64,000 nucleotides of DNA from Amoebophrya sp. A120 (lineage: Eukaryota > Sar > Dinophyceae > Syndiniales > Amoebophryaceae), in NCBI GenBank assembly GCA_905178155.1, contig CAJINV010000006.1, positions 2,644,658-2,708,657 on the forward strand, in the 5' to 3' direction. Each line of letters starts with the position of its first letter. Position 1 is the stretch's first letter. Below are positions 12,174 to 21,633 of this stretch, piece by piece. The notes beneath the pieces are model-generated. The model had not been told where the DNA came from, ran no database searches, and saw only the letters and a program-made list of their open reading frames with translations. Made by a program: the position numbers and the translations under genes.

Positions 12174-12358
12174 GAGGGACGAGCCCGCCGCCTTTATTTC
12201 GGCAGGACCATGCCGGTGCATCTGAGTGTAGTCCAGTACGAGCGCTGAACGCGAGCGGTATTTGCGCGCCGCGCGCCTGTATGCATGCAAATAGATATAG
12301 CTCAAGGGTAGCAGGACCTCGAAGCACTCCAGCTCGCGTAGCTGGTGGCTTTTTCTTG
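12174..12358 (+). repeat. Split direct repeat A1
   Basis: 185 bp, starting GAGGGACGAGCCCGCC and ending GGCTTTTTCTTG; matched by A2 at 13168-13352. It marks the left edge of the retrotransposon. Confidence 0.9.
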
Positions 12359-12986
12359 GTTTCACGGTCTCGCCGTCCGTGCCCACTGCCGGCGCTAATC
12401 TCCGGCGTCGCTCCATGGTAGCACAGCTGACGGAGGCTAGGTTGTGATTGAGGCTGGTCCACAAGTGTGGCAGCACAGTGTACAGGCAGGTAGCCAGGTA
12501 GAGAAGTGCGGTTTAGTGCGAAGTGTGCACAGGTGCGAATGCGTGTTGCAGCGTCCTAGGTGGATGTAGGCTGATACAGTGGCTGCAGAGCATATGGCGT
12601 CAGCGCTGCCCTCGGGGAGTCGGTAGTTTCTCGTCCAGGCGAGGATCACCTCTCCGGTGGTGCGCCCCCACTCGTGTGACGGGTCTGACGGTGGAACTTG
12701 CTTCGCTGTTAGCACCAGGCTGCGCGCGTGGCGCTGCTTATCGACTCGTCGAGAGGCAGTGCTGCGTGCCTGTTGTTGTCGAAAGCGGGCATCAGATATG
12801 CTTGCTAAGGCGCCGCAGCCAGTGTTGTGTGCAGCTCACGATGAGCGAGTAGTAGGATGTCAAAACGCGGCACCAGCATGCGTCGCTGTAGGTCTTCGAG
12901 ACGCTCGCGTCGTCGAGCGGGGTGGGGGAGTTCCAGATGCGCCTCAGTCGGCGCCCTCTCCTCGTGGTCGAGCGTAGGTGGCGAAA
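12359..12986. other. Retrotransposon segment between A1 and B1
   Basis: 628 bp with short open frames on both strands but no motif I recognise. In relatives with A1-ORFs-B1A2-B2 order this would be the coding interval, so it may be a leader or regulatory segment, or a remnant. Confidence 0.45.
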
Positions 12987-13158
12987 GGCCCTCCCCCGTG
13001 GTGTTTGGATTCGACGTGCGAAACGCCTTCCGGTCTGCGTTGCGAAGCTGGTATCCCGTCGGCGGGCTCGGCGATCGTTTCTCGCGTGGCCAGTAGTCCA
13101 CATTCGTGTCATCACATCAATGTAAATGTACACCAAGCTAGACATGCAAGAAATAAAG
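12987..13158 (+). repeat. Split direct repeat B1
   Basis: 172 bp, starting GGCCCTCCCCCGTGGTG and ending GCAAGAAATAAAG; matched by B2 at 20007-20178. It abuts A2 after 9 bp, giving the central B1A2 junction of a split-repeat element. The terminal AATAAA may serve as a polyadenylation signal. Confidence 0.9.
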
Positions 13159-13167
13159 GAGAGCGGC

Positions 13168-13352
13168 GAGGGACGAGCCCGCCGCCTTTATTTCGGCAGG
13201 ACCATGCCGGTGCATCTGAGTGTAGTCCAGTACGAGCGCTGAACGCGAGCGGTATTTGCGCGTCGCGCGCCTGTATACATACAAATAGATATAGCTCAAG
13301 GGTAGCAGGACCTCGAAGAACTCCAGCTCGCGTAGCTGGTGGCTTTTTCTTG
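13168..13352 (+). repeat. Split direct repeat A2
   Basis: Copy of A1 with about four substitutions. It ends 16 bp before the tyrosine recombinase start codon. Confidence 0.9.
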
Positions 13353-13368
13353 CCCACCCACCCGCGCC

Positions 13369-14835
13369 ATGTTGTCAGAAAGTGAAGATGATTTCGATGC
13401 CTCGATGGAGGCAGAGTTGGAAGCGCAGGCAGCAGACAACCTGCGGTCGGTCGATAGCATGAAAAAAGCCTTCGGAGAAAGGGTGGCAGCGAAAGCCATA
13501 CGAGACTGCGCAGCTAGCGGCACCAGGTTGCCAGCGCAGCTACTTGCGAGTGCAGGAGAGCTTCCTGCCAGTACGTTCACGCACGAGCAGTTGCAAGAAC
13601 GAGTACCGACGCCCACCAGTAAGGGAGTGATGATTTTGAACCAGGCACAGGCAGTGCAGATGAGCAACACGCTTTCCCAGTTACGGTTCAGCATACAGTA
13701 CAAAAACGGGGAGCCAGTGCTCGACAGCATCAGGTGTAGACGGAAAGATGATCCGTCTCAGCGCAGCAACGTGCTCGACGTCCCCAAGGACGTGTTTGTC
13801 AAGCAGATGGTGACGGCGCAAGCCAGTATCGACGCAGTGTTCAACGCCCGTACGGAGGCGGAGGGGCGGACAGCGCAGAGCAAGCTGGCTCTGGCGTTGG
13901 ATATCGCCAAGGACCCCATGTTACTACAGTCGGCGATGTCGGAGTTGGACCAGATGTCCTCCACAAAAAAAGCCGATGACAATCGTGCTTCACGGATTAG
14001 ACGGCATGAAAAAGTGGCGCAGAATCTCCCGCACCACCTGTGGTCGTATCCATCAGTGCGGGCGTTTGTGGGGACGAGTATGGCCGCCGGGTATGCAAGC
14101 ATACAACCGGCTGTGAAGGATGTTTTGGCGGACGAGCGCTGCAGGTTATCCGGTACAGAAAAAGAAAATGTGATGAAGGAGCTCTCTACACTGGTTCGTA
14201 GAGGCTTTCTAGGCAGGAAAAAGCAGAAGTCTCCCATGACGATAGTGCATATCTACCAAATGTGGGTGTGCAGTAAATTGTTGCATCAAGAGGCGGTGGC
14301 TCTGCTCTTGGCTTTTTATGCAGCATTGAGGAAAAGTGAAGCCTTTTTGCTGGACGTGAAGAACACAGGCGACACAGGTCTCATCTCTTTGCGATATGAT
14401 GTTAGTGGAGATTTGTTACTAAACTTTCAGGAAGCCTCTACCAAAGTTAACAAGTACGCCATGGTAAGGGTCGCTTGCATTTGTGAGCAGTTGAAGCGCA
14501 TCAAGTACCCGCCAGAGTTCTGTGTTTGCAAGTTCAAAAGTGTGTTGCCACATCTGTGCAGAGAAGACTTGGACATTGCTAAGATAATGAAGCGCACGTT
14601 TCCGCATGAAAAAGATGCCGCAAGCCATAGTTGGAGGATAGGAAGTGCTACGCATCTGTACCTGATGAAGATCGATCCAGTTCGTGTCATCGTGCATTGC
14701 CCTATGATGTGCAGCTCTTGCGATGCCAGCTTGAGGCTTTTGTGTGGAGATTGTGATGGAAAAATTGAAAAAATAAGAGTGCAGAAATGTGAAGCTAGCA
14801 GCGCAAGTGTGAAGCGTGATAGTGTGCTGGGCTAA
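13369..14835 (+). CDS. Tyrosine recombinase of the retrotransposon (C-terminal exon probably beyond)
   Basis: 488 codons from ATG 13369, the first ATG after repeat A2. The N-terminal half is acidic and unrecognised. The catalytic half starts near residue 300: ALRKSEAFLL carries the first catalytic Arg (about residue 323) and SHSWRIGSATHL gives His-x-x-Arg (about 421-424). In this frame the end reads SSCDASLRLL and has no catalytic Tyr. A Cre-like end, CWANMQMLMYYIRS, lies in the +1 frame at 14825-14866 and runs to a stop at 14918-14920. Its Trp-to-Tyr spacing equals that in Cre, so a short intron or frameshift of about 100-140 nt near 14690-14824 is likely; I could not fix GT-AG borders that also give the usual His-to-Trp spacing. 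Role: integration of the circular DNA copy of the element. Confidence 0.8.
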   Translation: MLSESEDDFDASMEAELEAQAADNLRSVDSMKKAFGERVAAKAIRDCAASGTRLPAQLLASAGELPASTFTHEQLQERVPTPTSKGVMILNQAQAVQMSNTLSQLRFSIQYKNGEPVLDSIRCRRKDDPSQRSNVLDVPKDVFVKQMVTAQASIDAVFNARTEAEGRTAQSKLALALDIAKDPMLLQSAMSELDQMSSTKKADDNRASRIRRHEKVAQNLPHHLWSYPSVRAFVGTSMAAGYASIQPAVKDVLADERCRLSGTEKENVMKELSTLVRRGFLGRKKQKSPMTIVHIYQMWVCSKLLHQEAVALLLAFYAALRKSEAFLLDVKNTGDTGLISLRYDVSGDLLLNFQEASTKVNKYAMVRVACICEQLKRIKYPPEFCVCKFKSVLPHLCREDLDIAKIMKRTFPHEKDAASHSWRIGSATHLYLMKIDPVRVIVHCPMMCSSCDASLRLLCGDCDGKIEKIRVQKCEASSASVKRDSVLG

Positions 14836-14920
14836 CATGCAAATGCTGATGTATTACATAAGATCTATCCCGTATGTGAGTCGGAGCATGTTTGTCCCTC
14901 TGAACTTCTGCGGCATTTAA
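14825..14920 (+). CDS. Probable last exon of the tyrosine recombinase (nucleophile Tyr)
   Basis: Frame of TGC at 14825 encodes C-W-A-N, then M-Y-Y-I-R-S, stopping at TAA 14918. It matches the end of the Cre/DIRS catalytic domain (Trp, nine residues, Tyr-Ile-Arg). It overlaps the last codons of the upstream frame in another phase, so it must be joined by splicing or a frameshift. Confidence 0.55.
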   Translation, partial: CWANMQMLMYYIRSIPYVSRSMFVPLNFCGI

Positions 14921-15241
14921 GGTTACGCAAAATGATGAAGTGCATGAAGATGTTGGCTTTTTGTTTAAGAGCATGTGAAGAGCATAGAAAAATAGGAATG
15001 CACAGCTTGCGTCAAGAAAGTCTCCACATCTGTCACCCGCGTGTTCAGCAAAATGCACAGTAAAGGTTCTGCCGGGGATCAAAGTGCCACGATTTCAAGT
15101 CACAGCGCGTCACTGGTTTTCGTTGCGTTACAGTTGAGCTTCAATTAAAAAAAAAAAAAACACACCCGTAGGAAAAGTCCGTTTACACCTCTGAGGATAT
15201 CAAAACTCTGTTGAAGTAGCTTTTAGCACTTCGTAAAAAAA

Positions 15242-16552
15242 ATGGCCAATGTCAACGTTAACCAACAGCAGCAGGTGGCTGCGGTTGCCCAGGGTGTGAT
15301 AGTTTTCTTTGTTGTTTGAGTTCATGCAGCCATGATGCATGCGTGTAGTATGTTTCTTTCAAAATGAGTAAGAGCTGATGAGAAGTCCATGTGACATGCA
15401 TGTTGCGTTTTCCGATATGGAAAAAATCACATCACAGCGGGTGCTGCCAACAGGGAGTTGACCGACTTCATTGTCGGACAAGACAATCAGATTGAGCAGA
15501 GTTTCCAGAACTTGTCGCTCGACGTCCCCGAGTTACGGCCCACCCAGGCCGACTTCACCAAGTGTGCCAAGGTCATCAACTCCCGTGCGTTGTGGGAAAG
15601 TGGTATAGATCATTAGTTGTGCATGCATAATTGGTATGCAAAGTTATTTGTGCAAGTGTAAAAACATGTGGCAATCATGGAAATGCAATTGGGCAAATCG
15701 TTCATTATCAGGTAAAACGATGAAGGAGTTCAAGAAGCTGCTGACTCAGGAGGATGGTACCGCCAAGGTCAACAAGGACCTCCCTTTCTCGGTCAACGCG
15801 TTGCTGGCGGCCATGGCGGCCAAGGTCCATAGGGACCGCGACCCCTTGATTACGGTCGACAGGCGTAGCCAGATCATCAGTCAGTTCATGTTGGCCAAGA
15901 CCACGATCTCCGAGGAGACCGCCATCAGGGCGCTGGGGACCATCGTCTACAAGACGGAGCAGTGGACCCCCGACAGTTCCCAGCCCGGCACTACCTTCGG
16001 AGGCCGTATGAGAACCTTTTTTGCCGAAAATCGTTTCAACAAGGTCTGGGGTGAAGAATTGCAGCGTTTGAAGAACCTGCGTGAGGCGTCGGCGGAGGCT
16101 ACGGCCGAAGCCCGCTCTTTGATCGCAGAGGAACGTGCCGCTATGCGGGAAGAAATGTCCAACCTCAGGGACTCGTATGGGCCCTATCAGAGTGGTGGAA
16201 AAAACAACAAAGGTAGGTATCAATGTGGTGTCATGAGACAGTCTTTGCAGTTGTTTTTCATGCATATGTTCAGACATGAAGTTGACACGGTAGTCATGCA
16301 TGTGTAGCGATTCCTTCAGGTAAGGGTAAAAACGGCAAAAAAGGCAAGAAGGGCAACGCCAAGTGGTGCCACGACTTTCTCAAGAACAAGGGTTCGTGCA
16401 AGTTCGGTAGCGAGTGCAGGTTTCGCCACGCGGCGGCGGGCGACATGAGCCAGAACGAGTGGAAGAACTTGCAGTCCGCGTTTAGCGACAAGCTCAAGGA
16501 CATTGAGTACGAGTCGTGGTGCAAGCCGGTGGCTGAGGCTGCCGCGGTGTGA
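15242..16552 (+). CDS. Gag-like protein with CCCH zinc finger, 310 aa, 4 exons
   Basis: Exons 15242-15293, 15438-15584, 15712-16212, 16320-16552; 933 nt. The three introns (144, 127 and 107 bp) are GT...AG and join in frame (phase 1 each): Gln-Ala-Gly, Ser-Arg-Lys and Lys-Gly-Lys across the borders. The protein starts with a Gln-rich stretch, has a helical Ala/Glu/Arg-rich middle (an EEL..L..LREA region that could form a coiled coil), then a basic GKGKNGKKGKKG linker and one zinc finger, C-x8-C-x5-C-x3-H, at about residues 255-275. A nucleic-acid-binding finger near the C-terminus and a place between recombinase and RT suggest a Gag (RNA-packaging) role; this is inferred from position and architecture, not from homology I could test. 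Introns inside a retrotransposon gene are noteworthy because retrotransposed copies would normally lose them. Confidence 0.75.
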
Positions 16553-17394
16553 ATGTGATTCTTGCCTTTTATGAGTTTTTCAAATGTACAGCGCACAGCA
16601 GCTTCCGCTAATGTCGTTTCAAAAAATGAAAATAAAAATTAGAAAGTAATTAACTCTCCATGAGAGTACTTATACATGTTTTTTTCGGGCTGCTGTGCAC
16701 TGATTTGTTTATCAAAAATTCAATTTTCTGATTTTTTATCCAGTGACGTGACCTGGCAACAGTATAGTTTATGATGATTGACGTTGATTTGTCAATACTG
16801 GAAAATAAATGACAGAGCAAGTTGTTATCGTCATGCACAAACTTACTGTTGGAAATGCACAGCAACGGAAGATACATATTTGTTTTAAAAAATGTGAGCG
16901 CAAGTGCGAACTTGTAGTTGCAGCTAGGAGCTGCAGATATGTGTGTGTCCCCAGCAAGAAAGATTGCTGCCCATGTGGCCAAAGTGCAACGCAGTCGTCG
17001 TGAACGTCCTCAAGAGCGTCGGTTGCTGTGTACAAAGTAGCAGTCAAGCTTGGACGTCGGTTGTAACTGGAAGTCGTGTAGCTGGCCAGAGTCAAGGAAG
17101 CACTGTCGCAAATCGTTCAAAAGTCGCGCAAACGCAGCATTTGCAAGTCGTACGCATTGGGGGCAAAGAAGTAGTGTGCAAAGAATTGAAGTTACTCATA
17201 CAAAGTAGCAGCTAGTCATCGTTTATTTTCATCAAAGTGTAAGACTAAAGTAGATCATCACATGCCACTTGTTTCACATGCAAAGACTGAGTGCGTTGGT
17301 ACACAGAGTAGAGCTGAAGTGAAGTCGCCGAGTCTTTCTACGTCTGATTTGATTGAAATCGATACTCACGTCACTTGAGGAAAAAGAAAACAGT
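16553..17394. other. Spacer between Gag-like and RT genes in the retrotransposon
   Basis: AT-rich after the Gag stop, with AATAAA-like strings near 16630 and 16803. No ORF with recognisable content. An unseen 5' exon of the RT gene is possible. Confidence 0.45.
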
Positions 17395-19707
17395 ATGCCG
17401 CTGCCCACGGCACTCGATGTTCATAAGGTTATGAAAAGGGTGGAGTTCGACATGCTGCGCGAACACCCCTTTGATGTGGCCCAACAACTGCCCGACCCGG
17501 CGCAGATGTCGGAAGACAAAATAAAGCGTGCACATGCGGAGATGAAGAGGTGGCACGAAGAAACGGCGTCGAGATCAGCAGACCTTTTCTCGCAGATCGA
17601 CAGCAGGATCAACAAGCCCAAGACTTGTCAGAAGCTTGGCTTGTGGGAGCTCTTGGGGCAGAGATACCACGGCAGCGATCCCTGTGCGTGGCGCGTGTGG
17701 CTTCATGGCCTCTCCATGATTGGAGAGTGCCAGGTGGATCCGACATGGAGTCCGAGAGCAAGGAAGGACCGCATGTGCGACGACCCCAGCGCTTTTAAAC
17801 CCAGTAAAATCGTCGCCAAAGTGCTAGAAGGAGCGCATGCAAAACCGGCGTGGTCGGAAGACGATATTCGTCTCGTCTGGGAGAAGTCCGTCAAAGAGAC
17901 GGCGGTGGTGCCCGAGCTGGGATACGCGCTCTTAGAAGGCCCACCTGAAGTTCCAGATGATATCCGCGCCAACAAGTCTGCGCGAGAAGCCATTTATTAT
18001 GGCATGCGGAGACTTCCACGGCACCAGGCGAAAAAAGTCCGGCTGATAGACCCGGCGTGCAGTGCGAGCCAGTGTTCGCCACTGCCGTGTCGAGTGCCAA
18101 TACCGTCGGCACTCGACGTTTTGGCGAACGCGGCAGTGGCGCGCGACCCCTCCTGCGCTGGTAAAAAGATTGCCCGACACAATCGCAAAGTACTGCAGAG
18201 GAGCAGGAAGCAGGAAAAGCAGTATGAGAAAGAATTTCTCAGATACGTGTCCGGACAGCAGGAGAAGCTCAGTGAGGAGTTGTTAAAACCAGGAGCAAAG
18301 CAGCCGGCGTTTGCGGATAAGGCGGCGTTCGCCAGCGTGGACGAGGAAATGTCGAACAGGAAATTCCGGCGTGCCATGAATGTTGTAAAAAACGAGCTCG
18401 ACGTCGTTTTGCTCGACATTGCGAAGTGTTACAGCAACATGATGGTGAAGCCGGAACATCGTTGTTACAACACCATCCTCGTCTTCCACCCCGAGCTGCG
18501 GAAATATTTTTACTTCGTGGGAGTGTCTGCCATCTTTGGCAGCAGACACTCCGTCACGGGCTGGCGCAGGCCGGGGAAACTGCTGCGGAGTGTGCTCAGG
18601 AAGCACTACGGGATCAACTCGGAGGATTATGTGGATGATTTCCCGAATTTTGTGTTGCGAGGATTAGGCGAGTTGGTCCGCGATGTGCTCCTGGAACTGC
18701 TGCAGATGTTGGGATTGCCGGCGATGACGGACAAAATCAACGTGGGCGTGTTTTTAGAAATATTGGGATTGCTTTTTGATGTCAGAGGAGATCATCCTAC
18801 TGCGCAGCTGACCGAGCAAAAGAAGATGCAAATTGTGCAGGTTTGTGATGTTGCGATAAACGCGTTGATTTTGGACATGACCACCGCCGACGCGTTGCTA
18901 GGCCGATTGACCTTCTCCTTGGCTGCGGTGGCAGATAGGTCTTTAAACCCGATCATGAAGCCGTTAAGGCTGCATCTGGCACGGGAAGAAATCGCGGCGT
19001 GTGAAGATGTGAAGAACGCGTTGTACGCCATCAGGCATGTGATGAGCTTGCCGCTCAAGCGCAGTGTGCAGTTTGAAGATGCGACTTCGAGCAGCCTGCT
19101 GCTCTACACCGACGCACAGTGGAGCGATCGGAAGGGAGTCTTGGCGGCGGTCCTGGTGAAAGATGGGCGGTTCAGGTGTGTCCGACAGCAGTGTACAGCA
19201 GCACAACTACACTCCTCCTACCGCCTGTACCCGATCAATGTGTTGGAAACAGCTGTTGCCTCCCTGGCATTGCGGTACTTTTTCAAGGAGCTGCAGGGGA
19301 GGAGGTTTGATCACGCCATAGATAATACTTGTGCTCAGCAAAATTTGTTAGCACAAGGCAAAAGTAGCAAGGAGCAAAAGTGGGTGTTCACACGGCTTAC
19401 AGCGGAATTTTGGTCGATTGCGGCGGAAGGTGATATGAAGCCGTGGAACACCCGCGTCCCTACGCACTTCAATCTTGCTGATTATCCTACCAGGGACGAA
19501 AAAGTGTCGATTTTGTTGAAGCTGTTTCCGAATTTATTTGATGAAATTGTTGATGGCTTTGGGATGGATGATTATTATAAAAAACTGTTAGTAGTTGATG
19601 TGTCCCCAGGCGTGTCACACTTGGCCGATGCCTTGGCAGCCTGGCAAGTAATGCAAGAAGAAGGTCGTACTGGTGATCGCTCTTCAGATGAAGAAGTGGA
19701 TTTCTAG
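17395..19707 (+). CDS. Reverse transcriptase-RNase H of the retrotransposon, 770 aa
   Basis: Start ATG 17395, stop 19707, uninterrupted. The first 330 residues are Lys/Glu/Arg-rich and unrecognised. RT motifs follow: VVLLDIAKCYSN with the catalytic Asp (about 340), the FGSRHSVTGW motif-B region, YVDDF (Tyr about 412, catalytic Asp pair 414-415), and LEILGLLFDV (motif D). A thumb-like segment LLGRLTFSLAAV leads to RNase H: LYTDAQW (Asp about 572), NVLETA (Glu about 617), AIDNTC (Asp about 643) and NLADYPTRDE (Asp about 696). The order RT-RNase H without protease or DDE integrase is that of DIRS/Ngaro elements, where the tyrosine recombinase replaces integrase. The frame is intact with all expected acidic residues, so the element could be competent or recently so. 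Confidence 0.9.
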   Translation: MPLPTALDVHKVMKRVEFDMLREHPFDVAQQLPDPAQMSEDKIKRAHAEMKRWHEETASRSADLFSQIDSRINKPKTCQKLGLWELLGQRYHGSDPCAWRVWLHGLSMIGECQVDPTWSPRARKDRMCDDPSAFKPSKIVAKVLEGAHAKPAWSEDDIRLVWEKSVKETAVVPELGYALLEGPPEVPDDIRANKSAREAIYYGMRRLPRHQAKKVRLIDPACSASQCSPLPCRVPIPSALDVLANAAVARDPSCAGKKIARHNRKVLQRSRKQEKQYEKEFLRYVSGQQEKLSEELLKPGAKQPAFADKAAFASVDEEMSNRKFRRAMNVVKNELDVVLLDIAKCYSNMMVKPEHRCYNTILVFHPELRKYFYFVGVSAIFGSRHSVTGWRRPGKLLRSVLRKHYGINSEDYVDDFPNFVLRGLGELVRDVLLELLQMLGLPAMTDKINVGVFLEILGLLFDVRGDHPTAQLTEQKKMQIVQVCDVAINALILDMTTADALLGRLTFSLAAVADRSLNPIMKPLRLHLAREEIAACEDVKNALYAIRHVMSLPLKRSVQFEDATSSSLLLYTDAQWSDRKGVLAAVLVKDGRFRCVRQQCTAAQLHSSYRLYPINVLETAVASLALRYFFKELQGRRFDHAIDNTCAQQNLLAQGKSSKEQKWVFTRLTAEFWSIAAEGDMKPWNTRVPTHFNLADYPTRDEKVSILLKLFPNLFDEIVDGFGMDDYYKKLLVVDVSPGVSHLADALAAWQVMQEEGRTGDRSSDEEVDF

Positions 19708-20006
19708 ACATTGGGTCGCGACATGTACATTAGTATTTTTGTGTAGAGTCTATTAAAAAAAAATGTGTGCAGTTACAAGTGCTGACAGCACGATGTGCAG
19801 ACAGGTGTGCAGTACGTAGCAGCATCAGCAGCTGCAGCTCGAGTGATCTCTGTTCGTGTGGTTCGGTGTGGTGATACGGAGGTGGACTATAGAGTGCCGA
19901 TAGTCAGGTTTTCTGGTTCTATCGCGGCGCTCACTCAGATCTCGTTCCCGCAGAAGGGATAGCTTCGTTAGCTTTCAGGCGTTTGTGCAGAGAGGGTGTG
20001 CAGAGC

Positions 20007-20178
20007 GGCCCTCCCCCGTGGTGTTTGGATTCGACGTGCGAAACGCCTTCCGGTCTGCGTTGCGAAGCTGGTATCCCGTCGGCGGGCTCGACGATCGTTT
20101 CTCGCGTGGCCAGTAGTCCACATTCGTGTCATCACATCAATGTAAATGTACACCAAGCTAGACATGCAAGAAATAAAG
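20007..20178 (+). repeat. Split direct repeat B2 (right edge)
   Basis: Copy of B1 with one visible substitution (GGCTCGACG here, GGCTCGGCG in B1). It ends GCAAGAAATAAAG, after which similarity stops. Confidence 0.9.
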
Positions 20179-21633
20179 TTTTTGAGTTTTTGTATAGACT
20201 GAAACTTGTGAAGAAACGCAAGAAGATTGGAGAGATGTGGTGTGTCGGTTTGTATATATTAGGATTTTCTTTGGATCTGGAAGAGCAGACAGGATATCAC
20301 TGGGAAAAATGCATCCCATTTGTGGAAAATTTAAAAAATGAAAAGGCTGATTTTTTCAAAATATGGTGACGCGCCTTTAGTGTTGCATAGAAGGTGTCTG
20401 CTATGAGTGAAGGTCATACAGTTATGCACTTTTGTTCCATTTGTACACCCCGTTCACGCTGATTCCGACAAATTTTTGCGACTTTGACAAAAATGGAAAA
20501 AATGGACATTGTCAGTTTTCCCAGTTCTGGCCACAAAGCCTGTTAGACAGGAAATATATACTGTTGTGGAGCGGTTTCTCTATCGCTTTCCGTCGCCGCG
20601 CGATCCGCTAACACCGATGGCGCACGCCTTTGCTTAGGCCTGATTTCGAAAATTCTAGAAGAGCTCCAGTGTGATTTTGCCCTTCTATACTGGCCGCACC
20701 TTGGGGCGCGACGCAAATGGCTTTGTGGGGCGCTCTTCCCATGTTCCAGCGACCTCTTTCCATCGGCGGGAATCGAATAGACACGCCGCGGCGACGATCG
20801 GCTGCATTCTCGAAGCCCCTAATTAGTAAGGAAGGACGCCACCGCAGCTGTTGCGGAACCGCATGCGCCCGCCGCTGGGCAAACGAGTGGCAGGGGCATG
20901 CCGATCCGTAGCCCGTGCCGCGAGTTTTCCTTCCTGACGGACTTGATCGCCCATGCCGTTCTCGCCGTTGTGAGCGCGTGTGCGTTCGAGCAGTAGCAGG
21001 CGCAAGGCACTGTCCGTCCGGTTGTTGGGAGCCTCCGTTGTATGGTATAGCCTTGCCGGCCGTGCGCTATACGAACCTTCTATTTCTACAGCTGAGTATC
21101 TACCTTGCGTCACCAGCAGCTCGGGCTCACGACTGGTAAAAGCAGCATACTAGCAGTGCATTGCGAGAGCAATCCTTGATGCGGTCCGAAGTGATTGCGG
21201 AGTTAAATGCTTCCTCCGAATAAATTGCTGCACATAATTTTTGCGTCGTTTTTGAAAACAAACCAGAGGCGCGCCATGGGCGTGCCAGGGAAAAAAATCT
21301 GCGCATCGGAGTATCTGTTCAGGCATGCTCTTCGCAATGAAGAGAGTGGATCACTTCACAACTACCTGTCGGTTTTTTCGTTAACTGTCGTTGCAAAATT
21401 GAGCACGATAATACGAAGGAACGCTATTGAAGAAGATGAATGTCTCGACTGCGCCGTTCTTGTTCGTATAAAAGTTCTACTGCTCCTCAAGTACAGCTGC
21501 TTTCGGTTAATATGGCGAAGCCCACCACTTTGCTGCTCCGCTTACGCCCTCGGTAGGAGGGTTTCGCTCGGGATAGAGAAAGGATTTATTCGGCGGCGCA
21601 ACTTATAAAGACAGCCGGAGATTGATCAAGATC
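20179..21633. other. Spacer upstream of the DUF273-like gene
   Basis: No introner and no recognisable gene. An ATG-started frame at 21207-21608 (133 codons) has no motif and may be part of a 5' leader. The DNA just before 21634 would contain the promoter; no motif is evident. Confidence 0.45.

Larger units (their letters stand above)
12174..20178 (+). mobile_element. DIRS/Ngaro-type tyrosine-recombinase retrotransposon, 8.0 kb
   Basis: It is bounded by split direct repeats in the order A1 (12174-12358), B1 (12987-13158), A2 (13168-13352), B2 (20007-20178). A1 and A2 are 185 bp each with about four differences; B1 and B2 are 172 bp with one difference seen. Between A2 and B2 lie a tyrosine recombinase, a spliced CCCH-finger protein in the Gag position, and a reverse transcriptase-RNase H, all on the plus strand. 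Tyrosine recombinase plus RT-RH with split repeats, and no integrase or LTR, is the hallmark of DIRS/Ngaro/PAT elements. The near-identity of the repeats suggests recent insertion. No introner lies within it. In PAT/Ngaro elements the genes usually sit between A1 and B1; here only 628 bp are there and the genes follow A2. Confidence 0.85.

Noticed and set aside
13339-13368. Earlier GTG start for the tyrosine recombinase
   Set aside because: It lies inside repeat A2. The ATG at 13369 is the first after the repeat and is the eukaryotic choice.
14701-14835. SSCDASLRLL as the genuine end of the recombinase
   Set aside because: It has no Tyr at the required place and poor spacing from His-x-x-Arg. 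The +1-frame Cre-like end fits better, though the junction is unresolved.
17353-17394. TTG start for the reverse transcriptase
   Set aside because: Not a usual eukaryotic start; ATG 17395 follows 14 codons later.
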